From contig CM040763.1 of the NCBI GenBank assembly GCA_022829145.1, forward strand, positions 14,121,141-14,185,140: DNA of 64,000 bases, in the 5' to 3' direction. The stretch is from Albula goreensis (Eukaryota > Chordata > Actinopteri > Albuliformes > Albulidae). The translations under genes and the position numbers were made by a program. Below are positions 13,401 through 26,800 of this stretch, one piece after another. Within the stretch, counting starts at the first letter, position 1, and every line of letters begins with the position of its first letter. The notes under the pieces were generated by a model, which had not been told where the DNA came from, did no database searches, and saw only the letters and a list, made by a program, of their open reading frames with translations.

Positions 13401-16400
13401 CTCGTACAGTATTATTGGACCATAAAGGAGATGAGTATGTCAGAATACATACAGAATAAGATGATTAACCCTTATTTTTAGCGACAAAAGCTAAAAGTAA
13501 TAAACTGGTGTCTTCACACTGCTTCAAGACAGCATTTCATGTTGGTTGTATTTAATCTTCATGGAAGACGCCTGATCCAGTGAAACGCCACCCAAAAACA
13601 ATTGTGAAAGGTTGGGAGGTGGACATCTACAGCTGCAGGTAGGTATGAGTTACAGACTTGTTCTACAAAGAACAGAAGGGAAATATCATGGCTACCACTC
13701 CCAACTGCTTTAGCATGAGGCTGAATTTCAGGCACCACTTCTCAGTCAGTTCAGAATCAGTGACCAAAAAAAAGCTAATGATTAAAAGTCCATACTCCAA
13801 CACTCCCATCTTATTAATCCCAGGAGTAGTTTGAAATGGCATTTCAAAAATTAATTTCTGAGTCACAGTCGAGCCCACACTGCGTGATGCACGAGCATTC
13901 GTAATTCTCTGCAGTCGCTGCTGGAGATTTATCCCACTGTCAGCGCCGTAGCGCAAAGCTTCTCCGCTGGCTCAGATGGTTTAGCATTCTGCTCCTGCTT
14001 TACCGCAAACCTCTTGACCTTTTGTCCGCGGAAGAGTGGTGACCGCCCGGACACCCTCCATCCCGGTTGCTCTCACCCCTGCTCCTGTCCTGGTCTGTCA
14101 CACGCATCCTGCACACGCCCCCACCTCCTGACCCCCCACATCTGATCTGCCAGACCCAAAACTCAGAGCCACCAAAGGGACAGCACAATACCCCACAGCT
14201 AACAGAACGCTACAACATGGGGCTGCATTTACCAGCTTCACTGCGTTTCATTTACACTTCTGCAAGCACTGTCCCAGATCAGAACGAGTACTTTTCATCA
14301 TAATTTTCCCAACCCCGTATTAGTCACATTTTCATTTTGAAGTCACAGATTCTGAGGCACACATTTAATGACACATATGTAATCTGCCTTTCAAAAGTCC
14401 TTTATGATATTCCATGATGTCAAATACATGAGAACACCGAATGAACATTAAGCTCCGTTGCTCAATTCACCAAAATTACTCTACTAAAATTGCTTCTAAA
14501 TGTGTCCTGAATGAATGTGTCCTTTTTATACACCTTAACTCTCCATTTACATTCTGGTAATACTCTGATTGCTGATCATATACCTTTCTCATATACCTGA
14601 AACTGTAACAGTTCAATGAATAAAGCACCAACCAATCACAGTGGTATTGTTGAGAAAAGACTTTGAGTGGGGGCACAGTGTGAATCTCAGTCCGTTCCCA
14701 GGGGGGAGAGATGCCCGACAGAGTGCAGTCCCTTCAATGCCATTGTTAGCTCTGCATAAGTCAGCAGAACCAAACGTGAGGGTGTGCAATTAATCCTCTA
14801 ATAAATTGGCAGGGGAGAACCAAACTCATTAAATGTGCCAAAGCATGCAGAGTTAAAAGAAACTGTCCTGCTGAATCGCTCGTCGATACACAAAATGGCC
14901 TCCCCATGAGTCAAACTTTACAGGGGTTTTAAATGCAAAGCAAAATGATGGAGACCATTTCTGCTCTCAGGGGGTCTGCCTGTTCTCCTAAAATTATCAT
15001 TCTTTAAAGTCATCAAAAAATCTAACTTTTTTCAGTATTCAGCATATCTAAGGTTACTTTAGGGGTAGTTTGGTATGACAGAGTACACATGCTGACAAAA
15101 AAACATGTTTTCAGTGCATGCATAAAGCATATGCTGTGATGTAGTGATTCCTGAATTGCCATATTCTCTATATGATGCAGCATCTTCATACACAATAGCA
15201 TCCAAGACCATTGCTCCAAAGTTGGCTGGACTTCTGACAGCAGCAAAGTAATTTTCAAGCAAATTAAGTCTCTTACTTCCAGACTCCTTCTCAAGTCTAG
15301 TCAATTTGTTATGAAAGCCCCCCAAATGCCCAAACCTCTTCTGCCCAGAAGCACTTAGATGCCCTCAATCATTCTGGCTTTCATCAGGGTTACATTCACT
15401 AAACAACTGGTAAAGATAATAATGAAGAAACAAACTAAAAGCCTCTGAGAAAATAGGTCCATTTTCCCGCTTTGGTGCTTCTCCATGTAATTTCACTCTT
15501 ATGAAACGCATAGGTAATCTAAAACAAAGAGTAAATACCAGCACTTGATGAATAATTTAACCCCTGCTTTAAAAATGAGTATGATCAGATTGTTAGTACG
15601 CAGTGCACTTGAATTTACTGTGCTCATAAAGGATATTCAACCCTCTGTGCTCAAAGCATGTTTGTCAGCACACACAGTTCCTAAAAGTCCTGTGAGGGTA
15701 TTATCTGATCTCTCGCTGGCTAAATAAAGCTACACTATAAAAGCTAAGCAGAAAAAAGACACCACTGAGTCTGGACTTACCCTTCATCTACAGACACCAA
15801 GACTCTCAATAGGAAGGCCTGAAGCACAAAGATCAGGCTAACAGTGCCAGCCTATATTTACAGAGGACCTTAGGCATTCTTTTCCTCATTAATTACTTGC
15901 AATGCAGTGTAAATGTGAGGGGAAAATAGTGCCTGTCCGCTGTCTTTGTTTTTTTTTATGATTCAGTTTTGCTAAACTTAGTTTGTTTCCCATCTCATGA
16001 CTAAGTGAATAGAATCAGCCTTGTTCTCACTGTTTCATTGCATGATTACAAATATGATGAAAAAGGTTAAGGCATCTCATTTGGTTTGTTTTGCAAAAAT
16101 TGCCACATTTCATCCACATATTCTGCATCTGAGTAATAATTATGTATTCTTTTTGAAAACTGATTAAAATAAATGCTCCCTCATAAAAAAAATTCAGAGA
16201 AGGTATGAGGTATGTGTTTATGACTTCTGTTTTTACACCATGAAATTCAGACAAACAAAAGCTGCATTAATGAAAGAATCATATGAAGTGTTTGTTTATG
16301 CCTGCGGTCACAACAGCTGAGGCAAATAATGGCAGTGACGATGTGAACACAAATGACTTATCTATGAGGCAAAGCTGGAACAAAGGGCGTGAGCTAGCTA

Positions 16401-19400
16401 CCATAATGTTACACTGATACAAAGTTTCACATGTGACAATTCACATATGACCAATGAGATAATCCAGTGTACCCCCTCAACAATCAAGCAAAAGCAAATG
16501 ACACTGCAATCAAGTACGTTAGGCTAATACTTAGTTACTATGTGAGCCAATGTCTACCTGTACTGGTGTATTTGCATGCTATTTTTCATTTCAGGTGAGC
16601 TCTCAATTAATTAGATTTGACTGAGCTGCTGTTTCACTGACCTGCATTTGACATCAGTATCTTTAATCTGCTAAATTTTTTTGTGAGGAAATGTGGTGTA
16701 GGAGGTTCTCTAGAATTTCACTAAACACATTTTGTTCATGTCTGTGCAATGACCAAAACCAGTGTAACAATCTCAATTACTTGCCCATAGCCCAACTGAA
16801 CACCTAATTAGTCTCAATCAATAAAATTGAAGAACCATCAATATTGAGCAGCACAAATGGAAAGCTTACAGTAACACCTTTATATCAGCCTGTTAGAGAG
16901 AGCAAACAGTCCCTAACCATGACAAACAACCACCACAGAGCTCAGAAGTAATGAACGCCAGCATACACTATTTGCCCCCAGGACAGCGTCTTGAAAACCT
17001 TGCCTTGGGTGAGTTTTCTCTAAAGCAGCTGATAAAAAACGATAGTCCTTTGTTGACAAGAAAACAGATCAGCAAAGAAAGTATATACAGGTAGCGAGTA
17101 AACATGAAAAAAACTGTAATTTGTCTAAGTACACTACAGCAAACAGACAACTCTTCGTTTGTTACCACACAGAAGACCATTAAGATAACCCCACGCTCCC
17201 ACAGACAAGCTGTGTTTCATAAACGTTTAATAAAATGAACTAGATAGTGTGAAAAAAATGCATTACTTCATATGATTATAAATCTTCCTCTGTCATTCTG
17301 CATTACGGTTATGCGTCATGCTCTGTATTTATGAAGTATGGTATATCAATTTACTGAAACAGAATCTCTTACAAACATTTGGTTTGGTAGCTAAATAAAA
17401 GGCACTCATTAATGGAGAAGTATGCTAACCCATCATCAGATTGAAGGCAAAACGCAATATCTTCACACGAAATTCCACTCCATTGTCATATTCCTGTTTG
17501 CCTTACAATTTCAACAACAAATGCTGAAGGCTTTGGCAACCAAAGGCATCCACTTATCAGTCTGTCATCACTAACACCTAATTCACTGATCTGTACATAG
17601 TAATGACACACGACTCATTTACTATCAACAGCTGTTTGGGTTAACATATGTTTACAAAAAAATGAAAAGTGAATAACATTTTAAACTGGTTTATATAACA
17701 CCATTCTTACTATAAAAAATTACTATGCACACCACATATATGAAAATATATGTTTTAATGCACAGATGGTGATGTCTCCTTATTTATGAATAAGGACTAG
17801 CATAGGCCATACTTCAATTTAAGGAAAACAAAGACCTGCCTTGAAATATCTATTAACACTTACTAACTTGAAAGTTGTTCACTACAATATTTGACAGGCT
17901 TCATTCACCTGCCAACCCAGGCTAACATTAATTCCTTAAATCCTACTTACATTCTAGCAATGAAATATATTTCTAAAGAAGGTAAGGTGCTATTTAATTT
18001 CTTACTTCCTTACCAACTGACTAGACGAATAATTTACAAGATTTCAGATTATGGCAGTCTGTTGCAGAAGTGAAAGTGCAGTTAAATCCCCTGGAGAAGT
18101 AGGTGAGAATGGTGCTCAGACATTGGAAGAAATGAGCTACATTAAGCTGCTAAGTACCATATGCTTAATAGCTGCATAATGCTGGGAAAGCAGAGAATTC
18201 TGGATGAACCTGCAAAAGGCATGGAGTCAAATTACATTCACCTGTCCATCTCTGTTACCAGGCTGAATGCAGGACTTTACAATAAAATATTTATGAGCCT
18301 GCAAGGGATATGTCAGCATGACACTGAACTGCTTGTTTAACTGGATATGACAACATTACTGCGGCCAGGCAGATAGAAAAAAAATTTGCATTTTACAAGC
18401 CAGAATAAGGGCAGTATAATAAATGCAGTGAGATCATTGTTGACCATACTCAGGAGGTTTTAAGTTACAATAGTTATTCAATGTCTCAAAATGAAAGAGC
18501 AAAGGACATGAAGCAATAATAAAATAATGTGAGCATGATTATCAGAAAACAAAAGAGCAAGGAAGATGCTAATCACATGCTCTGACCTCTTATTTTGAAT
18601 GTTGGGGAACAACACAAATGGAATTTCACCTCAAACTCTCATATTTCCTGTATTCCCTAAAACTGAAACCTGAAGAGCAGCTTGAACCAACCGACATCAG
18701 AGGAAGCAAACAGGACAGAAGAGAGAGTGGCCCAAGTGATCGGAAAGGGTGCTAACAGAGTCGAGCTGAGGCTGTTTGTCCATGAGAGTAAAGATGCTAA
18801 TGTTTCCCAATGACAGAACTTTGTCTCGTTAGCCAAACGCAGTGTGGTGTCATGCATCAGGTCGACAGACAAGACAGCAGGCACATGCTCTGCATGGCGC
18901 TCCACCCCTCCCCCGTCCCCATGCCCACGCACCAAACTTCCCCCTTTACAGATGGGGCTTTTTCTTCCAAGACACTTTGCACAAGAACATTATTTTGGCT
19001 TTGACCAACCCCCGAGAATGCCAGTCATCCATCAAGTGACTGCAAATTAGGCACTCCTGGAGAGAAGGTGCACACCCACAGCTATGATAAATCATTGTAA
19101 TGATCTGCACAAAGGGAGGGCGTTCACAAAGAGCATTAAACGCCGAGCAACAACACCAAAACCATTTAAATGATGTTAACTTCCAGTTATGAAGCTTCAA
19201 AATATTTTTTTTTCAAAATGTATAAAATCCAGGCTGTGCCTTGCTCAACTGAATAGCATCTTTCTCTACATCACTTTTCCTTCATAAACTACATATACAA
19301 ATCACACCAAGAGGAGATTTTATTTTCTATAGCCTATACTGTGTAGTAAATAACACACTAAATAAGGAGAAACTACTGAATCATAAAATAATTGATTCAG

Positions 19401-19436
19401 TCATTCATTCATTCATTCATTCATTCATTCATTCAT
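19401..19436 (+). repeat. (TTCA)n microsatellite
   Basis: About nine uninterrupted copies of the tetranucleotide in the lrba intron. A plain simple repeat. Confidence 0.95.
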
Positions 19437-20941
19437 CAAACATCTTGCAATGGTTTGCATAAAAAGGCTAATTCATAAGCTAATGCATATGAGTATGGGA
19501 TAAAACAGGCGATGGGCAGACTCAAGCCTGCTTGCCTCGCTATAAGGCTCGTGTAAGGCTATTTGTGGGTACAGTATGGCATCATCTTCCTGGAGCATGG
19601 CTGCGCTCGTTGTGCCCACCTGGGGATGGTTCCCCCCACAACAGCTACTGAGAGCCATTGTGCGGTAGCGGTGACACAGCAGGTTTCTGCTGCTTTTGCC
19701 TCTGCCCTCTCCTGCTCCGCGAGGTGTAGTTTTACTTCCTCGTCTGCTCCATTCATTCGCAGAGGTAGCCATAATCACCCTCCCCACCACTGAGCTCCCC
19801 CATGTAGGGTTGCTGTCCAACAGCCACAGAGAAATGAAACCTAGCACAATAATCACTCACATTGTACGGCTGAAAGTGCCACCCTCCCCCATTGAAAAGG
19901 TAACTTTGACAATGATGAACTCTGTCTGATTTCATTTGAAAAACTAAAACTAAGACAAATACCTTCTGTTCTGAAATTTTGAACCATGCATTCAAGAGTG
20001 CATTGACTTTAAATACATGTAAAAATGTCTCCCTCCACTTAGACAGAGGAGTAAAATATAAATTCAACCTAATCTGTTGCTATAGTCAAAGATGGGATTA
20101 TTCCAAAGCAAACATGAGCCTCTTTGTTCCCTGGATACCAGAGTGAAGGTGACCCCCTAATCAATTTTGATTCCTAGAACAGAATGACTGCTAAGACCTG
20201 AATCTTTTTACCGTCTCAACAGGTGTCGCAGAGCCATTACAGCAATACACGACGTTTCTGAGTTTCTTTCTATACCAACAATTTTGTCTTCTGGTTATTT
20301 GTTCAATCTATAAGCGATAGTGTGTGACTTCAACGTCTGTGAGTTGCAGCCGTCTTCCGCGCTTTCTGATACAGCGCTTACTGAGTAGTTAAATCGTGAC
20401 ATCAAAAAGAACGACTAAACCGACTATTCCATTCATTACATTCGATTCAACATTTCTCACATATGCGCACAAACGGATAGACATGACTGACAATGAAATA
20501 ACTGTGAAAACATTTGTAACTTTACATGTATTTATATTAACCAATCCACCTTCGTCTAACATGTCCAGGACAATCAGAAAGCACTAGTTAGCTGACGTTC
20601 GCTTGGTTCTTGCAGTTCTTACAGAATGGCAGTGGACAGTAACAGTAATCATAGAGAAGTAAGGCATATAAGCATTTCTAGTCACAGAAGCAATGCAATA
20701 TTCATAACTATAAAAACGTTTGAAAAAGCTAAATTAGCATAGATGTCTATCATATTGGTTAAGAGATTCACAATTGACTGCTGTAGCACTCTCCTTCTGA
20801 AAATCAAACCTTTACATGCCTTTTAACTTTTATTTAGCTGGGTTTTTTTGACACCATTTCATTCAAAGTACACATGATAGCCGGAAATGCAACCTTGACA
20901 GTGAGGCCTATTTAAAGTAGCAATGAAGTTAATCTTCTTAC

Positions 20942-21136
20942 CAGATTGAACACTGTCTCCACAATATCCCTGTTCGAAACTTCTCCAACTTCAACGAGAC
21001 CACCAAGTACGGCAAATTTCATTTTAATCCCCCGAATAGGAATTCCAGGATTCAGGGGCAACGCTGCCGCTCCTTCCTCTTTCTCTACCCCATCACCTGC
21101 TGGTAGTCCAGGAGCCGGTGTCTCCTCGCTAGCCAT
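20942..21136 (-). CDS. lrba: LRBA, first coding exon (N-terminal 65 residues)
   Basis: First coding exon of the LPS-responsive beige-like anchor protein, a very large BEACH/WD40 scaffold of vesicle traffic; in mammals it protects CTLA4 from lysosomal breakdown. The exon runs from ATG (21,136-21,134) to a GTAAG donor beginning at 20,941 and ends in phase 0. The translation starts MASEETPAPG. It then has a variable acidic and proline-rich stretch, followed at about residues 30-65 by the conserved block with PIRGIKMKFAVLGGLVEVGE and NRDIVETVFNL, which I recognise from vertebrate LRBA. The start is the first ATG in the conserved frame, soon after an acceptor-like TTACAG that would place the exon's 5' edge at 21,168. 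No later LRBA exon was found at lower coordinates, so intron 1 is at least 20.9 kb and the rest of the gene lies outside. Identification is firm; the UTR edge is inferred. Confidence 0.93.
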
Positions 21137-21168
21137 TTCACACCGAAGAGAAGAGGTGGCGTCCACAC

Positions 21169-21973
21169 CTGTAAGGCACTTGTGAAACAGGCTAGGACGT
21201 AGAGTCGGTGGGAAAACGATTCCTGTCTGTTTTTCCACAAGTTGACAATTTTGATGAATTACTAAATATGTTTTCCTCTCTACCCAAAAGTAAAGTCTCT
21301 ACTCTTGAGCCTTCTCTTTTGGCAAGTGAGCTAGCTACTGTAGCTCCACCATGGTGGTAGCAGTACAGTAGCTAGACTCTCACTTTCCAGTCTCAAACGG
21401 CAACATGAGAGTTATCCAGCTAGCTAGCAAACCAGCTAGCTACTGTTGGGTATTTTCTCAGCCCGAACCAAGCTAACTGTGCACCTACTATGACAGAAAC
21501 TTATGTCAGTTCGTTATCCTAGTTAAAATGAAAAAAGCTAGCTTGCTACTTATTCCAACCTTGCTTCAGGGCTAGTTGGTCCAGATATCGAAAAAAACAT
21601 GCCAACAATCCTGGTGCAAAAAGGGGAATGCCTTTTCTTACCCCTTGATAAAAATGAGACGCACAACTGTGACTTTCCCCCTTTTCGAATAGCAGCTGCT
21701 TTCGTAGCAGCGCCACTAGCTTCCTAGTGTAACAGCTAGCTAGCAAGCTAGCTTGCTGTGATCTGACAGGTAAAACGAGCGTACGGTCTATCTAGCTCGC
21801 TAGCTAGCTAGGTGGGAAAGTCTGAAACAAAGGACAATCCCAAACCAAAGTCCGACAGCAACTAAGCAGTGACTGGCAGACAATAAGTGGTGGCTCACAG
21901 TAGAGTAAGTGCCACTTCACTTATTTAAATTCCTGCTGTTGAGCACACTCAGCGTCACCTCTTCCTAACTCAC
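21169..21973 (-). repeat. AGCTAGC-rich tract in the lrba 5' UTR intron
   Basis: The interval is dense in the self-complementary word AGCTAGC and its variants: near 21,328-21,342, 21,368, 21,417-21,445, 21,536-21,548, 21,715-21,760 and 21,788-21,811. The last cluster has several GCTAGCTA units in a row. It is an irregular tetranucleotide (AGCT/CTAG) low-complexity region rather than a clean microsatellite. It lies in the probable intron between the noncoding and ATG exons of lrba. No coding potential was seen. Confidence 0.6.
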
Positions 21974-22045
21974 ATCCTGCTTTTGCTAGTCTCCGCCATG
22001 ACAGTGTTGTCCCTTGAGCAAGTAGTGCATGCGCAGTGAGCAACG
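21974..22045 (-). other. lrba: Probable noncoding first exon of lrba
   Basis: On the minus strand a strong donor (GTGAGT after AGGAT) ends a possible exon at 21,974. It would join to the acceptor-like TTACAG just above 21,168, in front of the ATG exon. Human LRBA, as I recall it, also has a noncoding exon 1 and its ATG in exon 2. The 5' edge is set only by promoter-like motifs, so the right boundary is approximate. Inference; no transcript is available. Confidence 0.45.
21985..22040 (-). promoter_or_regulatory. lrba: Candidate lrba promoter with NRF1-like and YY1-like sites
   Basis: The sequence GCATGCGCAG at 22,027-22,036 fits the NRF1 site common in TATA-less housekeeping promoters. CCGCCATGAC at 21,993-22,002 is, on the minus strand, a YY1-like ATGGCGG. 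Both lie just upstream of or within the proposed first exon. There is no TATA box in the expected place. Motif-based inference. Confidence 0.4.
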
Positions 22046-22477
22046 AATACCCTTTCTGAAGTGGTCCAGACAGGTGTGCCCAAGGTAAAGTCATTGAGCT
22101 CGTTGAGTTGCTCATTCAGAGGAGCAAGCTAAGAAACATACAGTATTTAGTCCATAGCGCTACCTTTTGCTTTCATAGTATGATTTGCGTTTATGGATCG
22201 TGTTCCAGTCTTCGAGTGTGCAGGCAAATGGGAGCGAATTAAGCACGTCGCCGATGTTAAACAAGCAGTTGACTTAATATTTACTAAAAACAAGGAAAAC
22301 ACAAATATGTGGTTTCACTTTTTACTTGCTTAGTTGAACCACCAACCCAAGGTGTAAGCAAAACCGTATTTATTTATTTAATCATTTATTTTAGATGCAG
22401 TAACACATTAGAGCTCGAGAATACAATATAATTATTACAGGCTATTCCATTCCATTCCACCATACGGTAAGAAAATA

Positions 22478-23063
22478 TACAGGGAGTGGCCAAAATAACG
22501 GCCATGTAAGAATATTGTAACTATGAGTAGGGCCACCCTTTGTCTTTAGAACAGCATCAGTACCTCTTGGAGTACTGTTATACATGTTCTGAACTGTGTG
22601 GAATGGGGTATTGGACCATCCTTTGAGAAGGAAAGCCCTGATTTCTTTGAGGTATGAAGGTGGTGGAAATCCAAGTTGCATGGTGTGGTGCAAAATTTAC
22701 CATAAAGGTTCAGTGATGTATAGATCTCATGATTGTAGAGGCCTTGGAAGGTGTTTGACTTCATCCTGGTGTTCATGAAACCACATTTGAATTTGTGCAT
22801 ATGGGAGCATTATTTTCTGTAAATATGGGGACGTCATGAAAGAACAGTGTTTGTACCATTGGGTGCACCTAAAAAGGCTTCATTCTCTACAGCCATTATA
22901 CAACCATGTAGAGTGATCATTAGACCCAACCACTGCCATAAGATGGCTGCCCATGCCATTACAGTTATACCTCCATGTTTACCAGTGGCCAACAGATTCA
23001 GTTAGTTTGTTCAGTAAGTCCTTTTTCCATGTGGTGTTTTCATTATTTTGTCCACCCATTGTA
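22478..23063 (-). mobile_element. Tc1/mariner-type transposon, internally deleted and decayed
   Basis: Bounded by TA at 22,478-22,479 and 23,062-23,063. The ends form an inverted repeat: the left starts ACAGGGAGTGGCCAAAATAA, and the right, read inward on the other strand, starts ACAATGGGTGGACAAAATAA. At about 580 bp it is far shorter than a full 1.2-1.6 kb element. On the minus strand, fragments of the transposase C-terminal half survive: a WFHEHQDEVKHLP-like stretch near 22,745-22,780, then PPPSYLKEI (22,639-22,665), then the typical ending QNMYNSTPRGTDAVLKTKGG. The N-terminal DNA-binding half is absent and stops interrupt the frame, so it is inactive. It lies in the lrba-rps3a spacer. Confidence 0.85.
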
Positions 23064-23639
23064 TATTATATCACTGCTGTTAATATGTATTTTTAACAAT
23101 GAACAAAAGTGTTTCATTTTACCTATTTATAATACATATGGATTTTCATAACACTATGTCTATATTCCTTTTTAAAATGAGAAATGAAATCAACTGATAA
23201 CAGGGAGCCTTGATTACTTCTAATTACCTGTTAAAATGTTTTGAAATTCATTACTGTAAAAAGTACTGATTCATGAATGCATTCTAATATTGTCAATGCA
23301 AGAAATCTTGGGTGATATATATATCCTGTGATAAAAATAACATATGTTCTAGTCAGTGATCCACACCAATACACGTGAGCTTAGATACAATGATTACAAT
23401 CATATTTCAGTGCTGTAATTTCAAACAGAGATGCATCTTCGCTTGCTATTGTGCTACAACTGATGAAGGAATTACTCCATGGTTTATGAGAAGCCTTTCC
23501 TTTATGATGTTACAGCCTCAAAAACAAAAATTCGGGGTAATATTTTTTTGGCAGGGGCTGCATGAGCAGTTTTACCACTTTCTTCAAATAGTAACACAGA
23601 TGTACACTGGTTGATAACACTTCCACATCGTTGGTCGGT

Positions 23640-23897
23640 AAAAACAGAAGTCTGTGGTGTGTTGGCTGTGGTGTAGATTATAAATCATACTATTTATTTT
23701 AACCATTTTACCTTCTTTTACCTTCTTTTAACTTATTTTGTTTTATTTATTGTATTTGTCTTTATTGTGTTTTTAGTTTCATATTTTTACTATACATCTA
23801 AAATAGCTTATTTATTTAATTTCTCTTGTAAAGGGTATCACGCTGCAAAGTATTAATGAAATATGCTATACAAATATAGGTTTGTTGATTGATTGCT
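23640..23897 (+). mobile_element. Retroposon-like 3' end
   Basis: A T-rich stretch with short repeats (TTTTACCTTC near 23,705-23,730) leads into CTTGTAAAG, then ATGCTATACAAATATAGG, then TTGATTGATTG. This is the layout of a very common fish repeat 3' end (TTGTAAAGC, then GTGCTATACAAATAAAG, then ATTGATTGATTG). The head was not identified. It is probably a truncated, old retroposed copy. Confidence 0.45.
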
Positions 23898-26800
23898 TTC
23901 ACATCAAAGAGATAAATGTTTTGAATGGTATATCATGTGAGTATTTGAACTGCTACTTGTGCTGTGCTGCCATGATAATATGGCCTCCTGACTTCCCTGA
24001 AGGTCCCTTTGGAGGCTGATGTCAAGGCAACAAACTCACTAGGTATACAGTAAAACAATCCTCATACTCACTACAGAATCAGTGACCCAGAGTAACAATA
24101 AATCTTATATCTATGCACACCTTAATAAGTGCAGTCTTCCATGTAAAACATGCTGAACCTTAGTGTGTAAATTTATATTATCTGAGCCACATTACTGTGT
24201 TCTGGTCTCACAGGTTATTCTAGTATGTAGATTCTAAAATGCAGGAAATTGTATTATTTGACTGTATTCTTAAATTATGGTTATTAACTGCTATGTGTCC
24301 AAAAATGTGTAATGTGCACGTTTAGGTATCCTAAATGAAATGTCTTCCTCTGTATGTAACGTAAGACACATTACTTTTAGTTTGTGTGATTTTATTAACC
24401 TTATAAATGGATTATGATATATCAAAGATCTTTCCATTTTTATTTGCATATATCTTCAGTAAAATTAAGTTGTGGATAGTTTACTGTTTTGACAGTCAAT
24501 CAAAGAAATACTACCTTTTAAACAGATGTCATGCTAACCTAGCAGATCGCAGTGATGAAACAATTGCTGTCTTAAAATCTAAAATCTGTCTAAAATTTGT
24601 AAACATTTCAAAGAGCAGAAGAGGGATGGGTGAAGAAAAATTGGATCTGTTGTGATGTCGAAGACAGGATCTGATCAGTTGGTAAGATAAGTTTTGGACA
24701 TCAGCCCAGCCTGCTCTGAGCTTACCCTGGGACGGAAGTGAAGTTCTGTGGTATTTCATCATTGCTTTGATTTGCAAATCAGATCCTATGCATGTTCCTC
24801 AGTACAGCATGCATTTTTTTCACAGGCTCTGCTGCCACTGGCCTATTCACTGGGGATATTATCAGACTGTTACTCTGGGGGATATAGGAATACTGCTCCC
24901 ACCCACTATATGCACTGTTCTGCTTTGATCTAGGCAAATTAAACCTATTTGGACTGGGTTCCCAGCATAATATTACTACTATCTCCACCTTAGTTAAAAC
25001 TAATCAGAATTTATGTCATGGAGTTTAAATGACAATTTTTAACTTCGCTAGTGATATAACTGACTCTAATTTTACATGTGTTGGCTGTTGTTTTCCTTAA
25101 TCCCGTTCTTGCATGGTGATATCATTTGCATTAACATTTCATATTACCCACATGAATTTTTCATTTTCATCAAGACTACAAATGTCTTTAAGGGAATTGT
25201 ATTGAAAATTGCATTAAATTTAATTAATAGTTTTAGTATGTTTTTCATATTTGTACTTCGAAATAAATCCTGACATGTTGAAAGAAGATTCATATGTGTG
25301 CTTATTATTTGTCTTGGTAGTGCTATCTTCTCATTATTATTTGATATTGTGCTTTTGCTGTAAAGCATCATCAGTGCTGTCTGAGAGTATCTGTTTCTAC
25401 CTGACAAATGTCTAATCGTTTCCTCTTAATGCTGAGCACTACACCTGCATTTTTCATGTTCTGCTAACGCATCGCACTCTGCGTAAAAGGAAATGATGGC
25501 GGGTGTTGCATCTTCGACTCGCTTGTATTGCTTGTATCACACATAGTGCAGGGTGCATAGCAATTTGTTTATTCTACAGGGAATGGAAACCAGATTAAAT
25601 GATCATAGGATTTCAACTTTTGTTCAGTGGAATTAATGCTAGTATCAAGTTGATGGAATTTAAATGAGAAAACCATAAATGTTTGATGGTAATTCCAGCA
25701 ATTTTCTTCCAGTATTCTTCTATACGACCAAAATGATGTAATGAGAGAGGGATTGCGTTGTGTAGGAAGTATAAAACTTTTACAAATTGTTTATTCATTT
25801 GTGAAAGTAGCTAGCTATGCTACACCTGCACCACACATGAGGATCATTTCTGTTTGCCTACGAGTGTCACTGTTTTATTGATGATATGATGTGTTATCAA
25901 CATTGTTAAGTTACAGTGCTTTAGACATAGAAGCACAATTGTCACTAACAAAACTACACCAGTTTTACTGTCACTTGTACTCTTGACCATTTCTCAATAA
26001 CTATTTCTCAATGATTGCATTGCCTAAACATCATACCGCAAATGGTTATGAAGACATAGTTTGTTTAAGTGCAAATAAACACAACCCTCGCAACAGAATT
26101 CTGTATAATCACCACACTTTTGCCTCTTTAATTCACTCATAGAAAATAAAAGACAAACACCTTTCTCTGAATTGCTGAAATCTTAAATCCTGTCATCACA
26201 GGGAAAGGAATGAAAGAGACACATACATGTATTTTGAAATCTCTGCCAAGCAGATGGCATAACACCAAGCTGGTTTATCAAGTTTGCGGCTAACTTTGGT
26301 ACACATGCTATAGTTTTAATTCACAAACAGTCATTAACTGTTATTGTACAATTTGAACAGATTAAAATTATTTAGACATAGTTTCATGAATATAAAACCC
26401 TTGTTGCTTCATAATATTTACCAAAGAATAATCAGTAAATCAAATTCATGGTATACCCAACAGGCACCCATTACACAAATTAATAATCAGACTAAAACCT
26501 ATATATAGAACAAATCCTCAGCAGGTTTGCTCATTTTGAAACTGCCCATGTGTTTGCACAATCTGATAGTGAGGAAATCCACTATACATTCTTTACATAG
26601 AGCAAAGAAATTATAAACTTTTCCCTGTGCTATTAAACCAGGGGACCCCTTACAAAACTGGCTCTTTGTTACAACCACATTTGGAAACCCCTGGATTTTA
26701 TTGTGCTGTTGTTTTTAATTAGATTATCTAATAATAAAATAAATGTTATAATAATTCTTGTTTTTAACCCCTGCAAAATGTTCTACAAAGGGAACAGCCT

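Larger units (their letters stand above)
1..20941 (-). other. lrba: lrba first coding intron (partial)
   Basis: Noncoding sequence between the first coding exon of lrba and the left edge of the window. No minus-strand reading frame here resembles the next LRBA exons, and the open frames are short and unlike any family I know. It holds a retroposon-like tail near 1,800-1,912, a repeat near 4,390-4,710, a tRNA-derived SINE near 5,180-5,380, a GC-rich repeat with a nested small DNA transposon at about 5,990-7,440, a (TTCA)n tract at 19,401, and GC-rich patches near 13,930-14,170 and 19,500-19,880. The remaining sequence is AT-rich and shows nothing I can name. Confidence 0.8.

Noticed and set aside
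15059-15325. 88-codon minus-strand frame in lrba intron 1 considered as a further lrba exon
   Set aside because: The translation does not resemble LRBA or another known family, and no suitable splice sites flank a conserved block.
26637-26696. Tiny inverted repeat (CCAGGGG at both ends)
   Set aside because: Only about 60 bp, with seven clean terminal bases and no duplicated target site. It could be chance or a hAT-type scrap.
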